Source of the DNA: Brachypterus glaber
Lineage: Eukaryota > Arthropoda > Insecta > Coleoptera > Kateretidae
Assembly (NCBI GenBank): GCA_958510825.1
Contig: OY294054.1
Coordinates: 15,486,089-15,550,088 of the forward strand
Direction: 5' to 3'
Length of the DNA stretch: 64,000 bases
Shown here: piece after piece, positions 48,001 to 61,725 of the stretch
Layout: every line of letters starts with the position of its first letter
How positions within the stretch are numbered: the first letter of the stretch is position 1
Program-made: the position numbers and the translations under genes
Notes under the pieces: model-generated
What the model was told of the DNA's origin: nothing
What the model saw: only the letters and a program-made list of their open reading frames with translations
Databases searched by the model: none

Positions 48001-51000
48001 TGTAATTAGTTATTTATTTTTTACAGTGTAGATCCATTCGTAAAATTGTTAATAGAAGAAATCAGGAATCATGAACCGCCATGTAATTTTCTGTAAAATT
48101 ACATAGTCCGTAATTGATAATAAGTGTAAATTAATGTAAATATATGTAGGTAATTTTTAATAGTTTTACATTTTTTTTAAATTTTGTGTAATTTTAAATT
48201 AATTTACAGCGCTTTACAAAATGTTCCTAGCGTTTTACTTTATTTTACATTAAATTAAATTTATTTACACACTATTACCAAATTCATGAATTAAACGTGA
48301 AGCATAGTAAAAATACAATTTTTTTACTGTGTAGAGGAGCAAAAATCATCAAAACGATTAGTTTTGATTAGTTTTGCCTGCAAACAGTTCTTATCTGTCA
48401 AAGAGCCAAAACTGCAAATTTGAGGTTGAAAACAATTGAAATAGGCAATGATTTAATAAAAGCGTTCACCGGCTTAAAATTAATTAAATCGTTTTTCATT
48501 ATATTTATAAAAATTTAAACAGGAAACCAAAATACGCGAACAAAGTCTTTTTAATTAAATAACATTCGTAGGATATAAATGGTACCCGGCATATATCCAG
48601 TTGTAGTCCAGTCTTCAGGTCAATAAAAGAGTCTTTACCTGGAAATAATTCAGGGAGTTTTGATTTTCGGTTTATTGGGTAGGGTTAATGGTTTTTCACA
48701 AAAAACGGATTTTAAAATATATCTTAAAAATTAAAATTGTTCTTTATTGTCGGTTAGGCATGCCCCTTAGAACATTTTGGGTGAAAATTAAAAAAATCTA
48801 TCTGGCACTTTCTTTTTAATTTACGTAAAATTAATTTTTTTTAAATAATTCACACATTTGTCCCCCATTATCTCGAGTAAACCGATTTTCAATTGAATCA
48901 CCATTGTATTAAGCATAAAAAACCTTCCTAACCAAGTTATAAAGAAAAATCTAAAACCCTACAGTGTAAGTTTAAGGCGGTGCCGTGAATTAGCTATAAG
49001 TCGTACAAAAAAATACATGACACAAAAAATGTTGGAGATATGGTGCTCTTTATTTTCATATCAAACGTTTTTTGTCCTAGGATGCACCGATCTTGAGATA
49101 TTTCAAAAAGTCCGTTTTTTTGTAAAAAATACGTTAAAAAAATGACAGTTCCAAATCGAGTTCAATGTCGCAAAATTGTTTACTCAATAAACCAAAAATC
49201 TAAACTCCCTGAATTATTTCCAGATAAATCCTCTTTTATTAACTTGAAGACTGGACTATAACTAGAAATACGCTGGGTACTGGATATAAAACATTATTAA
49301 TATTATTAGTTCCAATAAAAAAAAACTTTTCTACCTATTATTCTGAATTAGGTGATGGATTCATTCTACAACTTTTTATTATAGATTGAATCTGTTCAGT
49401 TGTTCACACGCTCTATATACGGTATGGGATAGCTTAAAGACCTATAGGTGTATACTGCTAGAACTATTTCTGCATTAAAATAGGCATATGAAACTTTTTG
49501 TGAAAATATATTACAGTTAAAAGCTGCTGTCAATAAAACTATATTTTCCCCTATAGTTCAATTTAACAAAAAAAAGAAACAAAAAAAAAAACGCAAAATT
49601 AAAATTAAATGAATTAAAAAAAAAGGTCTGTCATTTTGTTATTTTTCGGCCAAAAATTTTTATTCTAGTTTGGGCTATAGCGACTTCAATACTGAATTTT
49701 TTTCAGTCGATCCAAACGGCCGGAATCATGGCGACCACCGTTTTTTGATGTTTTTTTTTCAACAAAAATTTATGGCTTTAAAAATCAGAAAAAAATGTAT
49801 TTTTTTATTATAAATAAACATACCTACAAAATTGATATCTTTTTTTTCTAAGGGTTATTTGGCAGATTTGTGTATTTATGTCCTAATAGACTTAACCAAG
49901 CTCCATATGAAGCCCAATTGGGTGCTACAATGGCTTTATTATTAAACTCAAATGGAAAAAATATCATTAAAAGTTTTTTACGCTTAGAACGCAACATATT
50001 AATCGCAAAAAAACGCCTTGATTGACAAAACGGTCAAAGCACATTCCAAAAATGTTTCAGTACCATGGTTTCCCATAAAATAATTATCTAATGGTTTTTA
50101 TCAACAAGGTGGTAAGAAATATGGGTATCTATACAATTGCATAGATTGGTTACAATATATCCATACTAATAGATCGAACGTTTTTTTTTATAGAACATAT
50201 ATAGTGCAAACGATGTGAACTAGAAGTGTATGGAAGTTTATTACCCCAACTATATATAGTTGGATGAAACATTTTAATTGTCCATTGACAACAATCAGGG
50301 CCGGCTTATATTTTTAGCCTAAACTAAAACAATAGTTTTGTGCGTTTTTTAAGCTTTGATAAACATACCGAAAGCGCTTTAGCTTTTGAACGCTTTTCTA
50401 TAAAATTTTAAGTTATCGTAGCAAATTTAATATATTTAACCTATTAAATTTGGTGCTATAGGAGAATGTTAAAGATAAAATGGTCAGATAAAGTTACAAA
50501 CGAGAGCATATAGGAGAGATTTGTAAAACAGCGTGTCTTGTGGAAAGTTATAATTAGGAGAAGGGATCAAATGGTAGAGTGAAGTACATTCAAATTAAGC
50601 TATTTGTCAGTCGCCAGGTCCTAGATCGGGTTTCTTTGGGTGCTAGAAGCTCCAAAGAGGTGGTGAAATGTGGTATACGAAAAATATATTTTTAACTTAC
50701 CGAGTCAAATTCCTACATTTAGATTAGTGTATTTTAACAGTTTAACACAATTATTCAGAAGGCTAAGGGGTAAAAACATACTTTAAAAAGTTCATTTGAC
50801 ATAACATTATTTATAACATTTTTTTTTTGTAAATGTGCATTTGGGACACCATGAGACATTTCGTTATAGGCCACCATGAGACTGTGTGATGGTGGACAGT
50901 TTGATTTTCTTATTCAAATTATTAAAAATTAATTTGTTTTAGAAGTTTTTTTTATATATAATCCTGTTTTTTTATTCAAATAATCTTACAATAATGAACA

Positions 51001-54000
51001 ATGAACGAGTTTTAGTCTTGTATCAAATGGTTTAAAAAAAATATTTTCAACCTTTTCTTTTGTTAACACCTATGTCTCATCTGGGCCACCATGAGACCCG
51101 ATACCGAAAACTATTTTTGGATATATTTTTGTTGCCGAAAGAGATATTGGACTTTAGTACTTTATTTATTGTTTATTTAAGGTAACATAATTACCCAAAA
51201 TTTGTTGGACCGATATATTTTTAATAACAACTGAAATAATTAGTGTTTAATTTTTAAGTCTCATGGGGCCCACCTTCCCCTACATGTACCAACACAGAAA
51301 ATTGAATAATTCTATAGTAGGTTGTTTTTATTAATAAAATAGGAAAATGTGTCAACTGGGATACAATAGTAATAAGTACATGCGAGTCTTCTAACTTAAG
51401 TGTCATTTTGTGGCGATTGTGTTTCACCGGGACAATTCAGGCATTGTTTTCTACAATAACATTGCTTCTTACAAACCATCGCCGGGGCCCGAATGGCCAA
51501 AAACGGCCACAGTCAAACAGTCGAAGCTGAAAACTACCATATAACAAACCCTTGAGATATAACGTGTGAATGAAACAATTATATTAAATATTTTATATAC
51601 TTATTTGGAATAAAAAATACTGCTGACAAAAACAGTCCAGTCAAATAACGAAAAATTCGTATGTTAAAATGCAATAAATGTACACGGGCTGATATTTTAA
51701 AGGGTAGTAACGGATAGTAACAGAACACTCCTGTTAGTTTTTCACCGGGTGATTTGCATAACGGGTGTCCGCTATCTTGAATTTTAGTGCGGTTATCTCG
51801 CTAAATATGCATCTCACGATAAAAATGCACATAACCAATTTTATTAAAGGGAAAATTTCCAACAATTTTTGTTTGGATCATTTTTTTAATATATTAATAA
51901 CAATCGAGTTATAAATATTCAAAAATTACCATGTTGGGGGTGAAATTCGTTTTTTCAAATTTTCAGCCAATTTATTTATCGGTGGATAATAGTATATTAT
52001 TCAACGAGCGTATAATTGATATTAATCAGTGAGGGTGAATTTTGGGACACGAGCCGATAGGCTCATCTTTTTCAACGTTTTTCACAGATGCACTGGCAGG
52101 CGCCTGGGTCTTCTGTGGGCGCCTTGGTGTAGGGTGGGGACAGCTGTCCGACAGCCGTGTTGCAGTCGTTATAAGCAGTGTTAAATTTATGCTACGCTCA
52201 TGAACGTATGAACAGCTCGCTAACTCCCGAGGTCTAGTAATGACAGTTTTTTTGCAGTGTCTACACAAAACTGTACGAATTACACATTCAAAATAGGCGA
52301 AGTCTAAATCAGAATGTCACCCAAAATGAAATTTTCGACATGACATTTACTGTATCTAACTTTATATCAATTTTACATCTTTTGCGATTTGCTGGCGGCT
52401 AATTTAGGCACAGTTATCATACCTGGTTCCATTATGAATAACTATACAGATTTTTCCTTAATTAACTCTTTCTACGAATGTAAGCACACGCTTTTCAAAC
52501 ACAGAATGAATTCATTCTAGCTCTACATACGGTATGAATATTCCGTATCAAGTTTTAGAATGAGCACATGTATAACCATCTCTTGTTTATAAAAGTAAAG
52601 AAAACTGTAGCAAAATTAGCAAAAATATATATATATTTTACCATGAAATATTAAATAATTTATTGCAATTTAAAGTTTTGCGTTAAAATTACATAAAGTT
52701 TATTAGTTTTTCCTAATATTTGACCAGTTTTTTATCAATTTAGTTCAAAAAATTAAAACTGCTTGATCTATTGTTAAATATTTAAACCTGATATCTGTCA
52801 CAACAATCTGACAACCTTCAATTTTTGCATTATATTTTGTAAATATGTGCTAAAATTAAATAAAAATCTTGTTTAAGTACTGATTTGATAAAATTATTAA
52901 ATAACATTAATTGCTTTATTTAAAAATATGTGTTTTGTTGCAGTTACAGTGTCGAGTCACAAAAAACGTTGTTTTTAACCTTGTCCGCAGTTTAAAAAGT
53001 TCATACAGTGATTCATATTTGCAGTCGAAGAAAAAGTATAGTCTACAACACGTATGGAATAGTCATTCCGAGCTCGCGGGACCGTCATACTCGCCTACCG
53101 GCACGTATGACAAACTTTTCGCTCGCTCTATTCCATACTAGTTATAGAATATACTATTCAACTATTAGCTATCTTATGAAACGTGTCTATTACATTCTAG
53201 TCCCGTCAAATAACGAAAAATTCCTGTGTTAAATTGCAATAAATGTACACGGGCTGATATTTTAAAGGATAGTAGTGGATGGTAACAGAACACTCCTGTT
53301 AGTTTTTCACCGGGAGATTTGCGTAAGGGATGTCCGCTATCTTAAATTTTAGGGGTGAGTGCGGTTATCTCGCTAAATATGCACGATAAAAATGTATATA
53401 ACCAATTTTGTTAAGGAACAATCCAAACAAGACTTTTTGGATCATTTTTTGATTATATTAATAACATTCGAGTTATAAATATTCAAATATGGCTATGTTG
53501 GGGGTAAAATTGTTTTTTTCGATTTTTCAGCCAAATTATTCATCGGAGGATAAAAGTGGTTATAAGAAAACTTGTAGCTCTTGAAATTCTCTATAAGTTT
53601 TATATATTATGTATTTTCGTAAGTATTTTGTTACTGTTACAGTGGGCGATGAAAGCAAGACAATTTACTAGGGTTTGACGAGGTTCAAGAAACGGAACTT
53701 ATGGTCTCGATTGTCGAGAATCTTAATTTTCGAGACAAGATATGGGTTGACATTGTCTCGTCTTGCGAGAGACTTGATTTTTAAGACCACTTATAAGTGG
53801 TCACGCGTTAAAACATACCCACAGCATTCCAGTCAAGTTCTTATTATTGACAACGACTTTTTATTTTTCATAACTTGTATGTCAAGAACTTACTTAGTGT
53901 TATGAATATGAAAAGTACAAAAAATTTATCGAGTTGAGAAGTCTCGATTCTTATTCAAGAGTCTCGACTTTCGACGAAATACCTCTGGTCTTGTCTTGGT

Positions 54001-57000
54001 TTTTTTTTTCGACAGTCAGGCAGACCTCATGATCAGATATTTTTGTAGTTTATTTCAGTGTACAGATAATTTGGAAATGATTAAAAAACCTGTCTAGAAA
54101 ATGATAAAGGGTGAAAAAGAGAATATGTTTTGATGATATATAGTAGCTAATCCATTTTAATTTAGAAACAAGTCCGGAAGATATAGAATGCTCCTTTTTC
54201 TATAATATACACTTCACAGTTTTCCTACGATTTATAAAATTTATGAATATTTTTGCATATTAGAGTTTTGAACCACTCCAAAATACTTTTTCCGATGACC
54301 CAAGATATTCGACAAAAAAAGTTCAAAGATTTTTGAGCTTTTTGCAATGCTTTTTAACGAGGGGTCGTACTTTAAATACATAACGCAAAACTTTGCGACT
54401 TTAACGCTTCGTAACGTTAGGATGTTCCTCCCCTTTATAAACACGTAAAATTATTCTTTTAGATAATTTTTTTACCAAAAAAAAATAAATTTTGACAATG
54501 TTTTTAGCTCCCCATCGAGTATCGTATAAAAAGTTTAATGAAAAGCAATGAAAAGTCTTTCATTGCACATCTCAAAAAATGTATATACAAAAATGAAAAT
54601 AATATATCCAAAAAAGTGTAATTTTTGGTATCTATTTCAAAAAATCTAGGACATAAATTATAAAAAAAGGGACGAAAAAAATAAAAGGGAAACTGTATAG
54701 AAGTGCAACAGGGTGTGGTAAGTCGGCAAAATTACATAAAAAACAAGTTTTTAAAGTTAAAACCGTTTTATTATGTATAACTAAAATCATAATTTGAGCT
54801 ACGACTAGAACTCTTGAAGATAGAGGCACCCATTTATTTTTGTACTTTTCTAGTTATAGAGCTGCGAAGCGTTCACTAACATATGAGTGATATTTCACCA
54901 TATTATGTTAAAAAGAAAATGAAAAGATTTTACCCTCTTAAAAAATAACAATGTGCCTGACTTTTCGTTCTCATTTATATCCATTAGAAAAGATTCCTAC
55001 ATAAGAAGCAAATGAAATGGCCGAAAAACAAAAATTATGTTAAGATTTATTCTTTCGCCACAAGATTATTTACTTTTTACACGAGGGGACCATGTATTTA
55101 TCGTGTTTGTATGTATGCTTGGATTTACCGAAAAAATAACCACAACAAATTATCCTGACGACAAAATATCCGGGCGGTAAAATATTCGAGCGACAAAATA
55201 TTCTGCCGACAAAATATTCAAGAAAAATGATGTGGCAAAATATACTGACGAAAAAATATCCGAGGGATAATATCCAGGCGACAAAATATCCGTGCGACAA
55301 AATATTCTGCCGACAAATATTCGAGAAAAAATGATGTGGCAAAATATACTAACGACAAAATATCCGGGCGAGAAAATATCCGGACGGCACAATATCCGAG
55401 CGATAAAATATCCCGGAGACAAATATCCGGGAGACAAGTTATCATGTTGACAAAATATTCGAACAAAAAAATATCCGGGCGGCACAATATCCAGTCGACA
55501 AAATATCCGGGCGACAAAATATCCGGGCGACTAAATATTCTGACGACAAAATATTCGAGAACAAATGATGTGGCAAATAAACTGACAACAAAATATCAGA
55601 GGGAAAAAATATCCGGGCGAGACAATATCCGAGCGAGAAAATAACCTAGACAAATATCCGGGCGGCACAATATCCGAGCGATAAAATATCCTGAAGACAA
55701 ATATCCGGGCGACAAAATATCCTGTCGGCAAAATATGCGGGCGAGAAAATATCCTGCCGACAAAATATTCAAGAAAAAATTATGCTGCAAAATATACTGA
55801 CGACAAATTATTCGAGGGACAAAATATCCGGCCGAAAAAATATCCTGCCGACAAAATATTCGAGCGACAAAATATCCGGGCGGCACAATATCCGAGCGAC
55901 AAAAAATTCAAGCGATAAAATATCCTGGGGACAAATATCCGGGAGACAAAATATCCTGCCGGCAAAATATTCGAGCAAAAAAAATCTTTTTGGGTTGATT
56001 TTTTTTCCGTTTTTTTTTTTTGCGCAGTTCACACTGTAAGTGTTTTACCTTTAGCAGTTGGGAAAAGTTGGGAAAATCTACTTTCGAGTAGGGAAAATTA
56101 TAGGACTTTTTAAGTTAGTAACTCATCACCGTTATGTAAAGAGGAAGGACCCCCCTCCCCAAATCTAGGGGTTTCACTGTCTACATCCAGTGTATAAATA
56201 ATAAGGTAAGATAATTAGAAAACGGATTTTAGAGATCAATTAAACTTGCCTTTGAGAATATAATTATGTTATACCATAATTTCCTTTGAAATTAAGAAGT
56301 TGAATGATAATTGTTCTTTCGCTATTATTATTTCTCTTAACAGTTCTATACCGAGAAGATTGTCTTTCAATTTTTTTAAAGCCACCTAGATCAAAATTTT
56401 ACATACCTAGGGAACGTTCAAGTATTACGCAATTTAACCAAAATTCATACACTTCATAACTCGGTTCTCGCGTTATTATAGATTATAGAGATCATATTTT
56501 GGCTACCCCCCCCCCCCTATTAGGGGGGTTTGTCTACAGCCTTGAATAACGTGAGAACCGAGGTATGGTGTATGAATTTTGGTACATTTTGCGTTAGGTA
56601 ATACTTGAACGTTCCCCTACGTGCAAATTTTTAATTTAGCTCTGAATAATTTCAAAAAAATATATATTAAAAACTATTTAATTTTTATTATTTTTTTTTC
56701 ATTATGTTGCGTGGGGATCCAAATGTACCAGCACGGTCTCTATGTTAGTATGACAACATTTTGTATACAATACACACATTTCTGTATTTAATATCACAAG
56801 TAAAGTATTAAATACCAATGGTGTCGATATAAATAAAAAATATGTATTAACAAATAACATTCAGTATTAAAAATACAACGAATGAGTGTAATTTTAAAAA
56901 GTCCACACTCTACATAAAAAATAAAAACAAATATTGTGGGTAAAAAAAGCGAAAAAAAACGCAATATACTATCCACTGTGAACAGTATACTATGCAATTT

Positions 57001-60000
57001 AAATCATTAAATATCTTCACGGCTAGTTAAATATAAGTTTAATATTAATGAGCATAAAGTAATCCTTTAGATGGTAAAAGAAGAGAAGAAAACTCGGAAA
57101 AGGATTATATGATGGGCAGAAAAGTCCCGAGGGAAGATCAACGTAAATGAATATCTTTTATAATTTGTTTGATTATTAAGAAAAGTTAAGGAAGCAAAAA
57201 TAACTTTCAAGTTATCTTCTAGCCGTATGGAAACTGACAAAACTAGGAAACAGATGTCTGAATCCATTCCTGCTTATGAATAAGAACGGAAGTTGCTTTG
57301 CTGTAAAAGAAACTATTAAATTAATTTTAAGCCGGTGAACGCTTTTATTGAATCGATACTTAAAATTCGTTGCCTTCTTGAATTCATTTATAAATTCTGT
57401 TAATTTAAATACATTCAAGTGTATGTCTTGTATTCTTATTGTCTGATTTTTAGGTTTCTTTACCTTTTAAGGTAAATTTTTCGTCAGAATTGTATTCTCC
57501 CCGTTTAATTGGGGGGGCTAAGCCGTTACGTCCGACGTAACATAACCTAACTCTTTGGCTTAGGTCAGTTTTTTCGCCCGTTTGGTTTTTGATGCTAATG
57601 AGTTCGTAAAGTTGAAGCAATAATATAACAAAAGTTTCCGTGTACCAACAATGGCGATTTCTCCCGTTAGATTAGACAGGGACAAAAGTTCTAACCAAAA
57701 AGTATAGAAGACATAAATACACTCCCACTTCCACTCAACCAAACAAATTCTGTATTTGTTCTTTGTTGAACAAATACAATATTTACTTGGCCGGGCGAAA
57801 AGTGTAACTATATTATTTTTATTAAAGAAATTACTGGCGCCATCTAAATTTTAGTAGAATTATCTTATTCTACAGATTCACATTAGCTATGTTCGTTCGT
57901 GCCGCTCACTGCTACACTTTCCGGCCAACCAAATAAATACTGTATTTGTTATATTATATGAGATAGAGATAGGGTAGACGTCTTTTGTTTCATAATTCTA
58001 GTTGTAGAGAGCTCAATTAAAAACGGCTCAGAAATAATGTAATTTTAATTAATATTAATATTATATTATATTATTTATATTTGCAACAAGTATCTTACAC
58101 AGAGCTAACCCGGGCTCCGGGGAAAATTTATTCCCAGGCCCCCATTTTCGCCTCTGAAAAAAAGCTTTAACCCTGGCCGGGCCCCTACTGTCGACGCTGG
58201 GCCCCGTCGGAACTTCCCCCCCCCCCCCGAATCCGACCCTGAGTATCACAAACATTTTATATTATTTTTTCCCTCTGTCAGGAGAGGAGTTCTTTCTTGA
58301 GAATTCCGTTGTTATTTTCACTTTTTTTTAGAGAATTTCTCTTTTTAAAACTTTTTACTTTCTTTTTACTAAACGTCTTATTTCCTGCTTTTGGAAGTAG
58401 ATGTGGCATAATTCCTATTGGATATATTAGGAAACACAAAAAATCCTTAACAATAATAATAATAATAATAACAAGGTGCGAATATATGGGCAATCAATTT
58501 TTCAGATAGGAAATTTTAAATTCTTCGCGTGGTTTTCAAAATTGAACGCTATTACCACTGGCAAGAAGGGTGTCAGAAGTGTTCTTCCTTAGGGAATCCA
58601 GAGCAATCTCGGTTGTTTTCTCCCCAAGCGGCAAGACTCAATTAAACTTTAAGATGATATGCAAGCAGTCCCCGTACCTCCTCAGCCCCTCTCACCCACA
58701 ATTCTTGTCTTCTTTGGTTGACTCGATGTCTCAAAGGCGACTGCTTTGCAAAATTTATCCCAAAATTTATATCCCGACAATAAAAATTATGTTTTAAAAT
58801 CTAATCAATATTAAAAACTTTTCCTTTTCCTATTATTACGAGGGGAACGAATCTATCATGTTGACGTTTTTTTTGTACTTCAATTTTCACACTGAGAAAA
58901 ATGATTTACTAAGTTATATGTCACCCAAATGCTACATTTAAGGCAACTGCTATCAAACTTTTCACTGTGAATATACACCGGGGTTTGCAGTCTTTTGGCA
59001 TTAAGTAAGCGGGCAAAACATGAAAAACCCGCATATGAACATGGGTCCGAAACCCTTTAAAATTGTACTAAAAATAAGGTTTTTAATTATTTAGTTCGGT
59101 GTCCTTTAAGCTAGAGCGATGAGGTTTTGCATGTATACTAGTATTAATAAGGGCATTTGGTTTATGTTAATTTATATTTTTGAATATATCCGGACATATG
59201 TTGCTTTGTTGGTTTTTCATGTTCATGTGATGCAAACACCGTGTAACTATAGCAAATCATTTTATAAAAAGAGATTATAGTTTAGTAGAAACCAAAATAA
59301 AACATCTCTTTTTTTTCAGATTCAGGCCGAATATCTCCTATAAAACCTGAAAACGGAGATCGACCGGACACTCCAGTGCCTAGTTTATCTCCGATTCCAG
59401 GGCCTTCTGGACTGCAAACACCCAGCGAGTCGATTATGTCTGTCCAGTCAAAAACTCCAATCGAAGATTTTGATTCGGGAGATTCCAGATCTAGTCACCT
59501 CATCTCTGAACCAAATTCCTTGCAGGAAAATAATGGAGACATTGCTTTTCCCTGTTCGATTTGTAGCGAAACCTTTCCTAACGGGCAATTGTTAATTGAA
59601 CATGAACAGGTACGTAAGGGTTTATTGTAAGATTTTTACTTTTCAAGAAAAAGTATTGTGACCATCCTTGTGACCTCGATTGTAAACACTTAATTTTTTT
59701 TTTTGCTTTAACCCTTTGAGACGCAATTTTTATTTCCTTTTGTATCAACTTTTTTGAGTTGTAGACTGGTCATTGGCGATCACAAAGTAGTTTTTTGTTG
59801 TTATGAACAAATATTTTTCATTGAAAAAAAAGTGGGACATTATGTCCCGGACATATATGTAAAAAGTAGGCATCCGAGTAGGCATCTTAATCGGGTTATA
59901 TATGTCCCACTGGGTGTAGTATAACGTAATTGTTATTTTGAAATGAAATTTTTATTAGGACAAAAAATGCAAAAGTGGCTTTGCCATTGTTAATAAAATT

Positions 60001-61681
60001 TGGTAGAAATACGCTCCAAGTAACTAAAAAAAACCTTAAATAATTTTACAACGTAAAATGGGACATGCAGTGCACAAGAGGTAACTTAAAACCGGGTGGG
60101 ACATATATGTCCCACTGGGTCTCAAAGGGTTAAGTCACAAATCGTGGAAAATATTAAAATATATAGGTATATATTTTTTTTTTTGACGGTCTGTGGTCAA
60201 GATAACTTTGGAACCTTGGAACCTAAAAAGTTAAAAATTTTACCAGATCTTTTTTATATGAATATCTTATTAACGATGGTATAATATGGTATAATGATAA
60301 TAAAGGGGATGACTAAGAAGGTTTTTGGGGGGTAATTTGTTTTAAAAGTGTAAATTTCGGGCTTCGTCGTATTTTCTGAATAAGGGTTTCTCGGGTTTTA
60401 GGGATTGCCACAAAACAAAATAAATAGATTTCAAAGAAATAAAAATAAAAAATATACAAAAGAAGGTCCCCTCGAGGGACACAAACACTAATAATTGTTT
60501 TGAGTAGTGTATTTTACACATAAGACAAATAATGATATATCTATCTTTTGATTACACCTCGTATAACAAATTTATACATGGTGTGCAATAATACACTGTA
60601 AAAAATAAATTGAATTATAGGTAATGTGTTGCCATGTAGGTATAAGTAAAATTTACAAGATTTTACATGTAATTTTACAATTTTATATAAATATTACATG
60701 TAATTTAGATGTAATGATCATATAAAATCGTAAATTACATGTATAATCTGGTAGATTTTACTTGTCTCTGCATGGCAACACATTACCTAGGATTCTGAAT
60801 GTAAATTTACATATTTATTTTTTACAGTGAACTCTGTAAAATTTACTAGATTTTACAAGTAATTTTACATATAATGTAGATATAAAATTACATGTAAAAT
60901 CTAGTAAATTTTACATGTATTTGCATTGAATCACATTTACGTGCAGAATAATGTATAATAACATATTTATTTTTTACAGTGTATTTTTTATTTTACAGAT
61001 CCATACAGATCACTTGCAATTTTCATGTTCGTATTGCCCTAGATTATTTAAACACAAGAGATCTAGGGACCGTCACACGAAATTACACACAGGGGATAAA
61101 AAATATAAATGTTTGCAATGTGAGTCTGCGTTTTCTAGAAGGTAAGTGCCTTCCCTTCCCTTTTCCCAACTAGCCCTTTCCCTAAAATACGCTTTCCCCC
61201 AATTCTCAAAAATACGCTCTGGTTTGCAATTCTATCTGACCATTTCATGTTTAACATTCTCCTATAGAACCACACTTCAAAGCACTATTTTTTAGGAGAG
61301 AAGTAGGTATTTTTGTTGCGAAAAAACATTTTTCCAGATTTTCATGTATACACGGTGTATTTGAAATAGGGTCCGAAATTTTAAGGGGTGATTCTACACC
61401 AGAAAATTTGACAAAAACGGAACGTTCAAGTATTACGTAACGCAAATTTTGATCATTTTGGACCCCCCCTGTAACGCTATTTTCCTATACCATTAACATG
61501 GGCGTAACATTCTAAAATGACCCCCCCCTCAAGGAGCGTTACGTAATACTTGAACGTTCCCAAATATAATTTTTTGACGCTTTCTTTTGGTTGTCTTAAA
61601 ACCGTGTGTCAACCTACGTTAAAATATACAAATATGCCAAATTATGCATTACGTATTTAAAGTACGTAAATGAGTTATTTA

Positions 61682-61725
<44 letters not shown>

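Noticed and set aside
55070..56039. Cluster of overlapping frames with Gly-Tyr-Phe-Val-Ala-Arg repeats
   Set aside because: All are translations of the 16-18-bp minisatellite in several frames and both strands.
58297..58797. 70- and 75-codon plus frames before zinc-finger exon 2
   Set aside because: No zinc-finger cysteine/histidine pattern, no suitable splice sites, and an (AAT)n run inside the first. They are not needed for a continuous reading frame.
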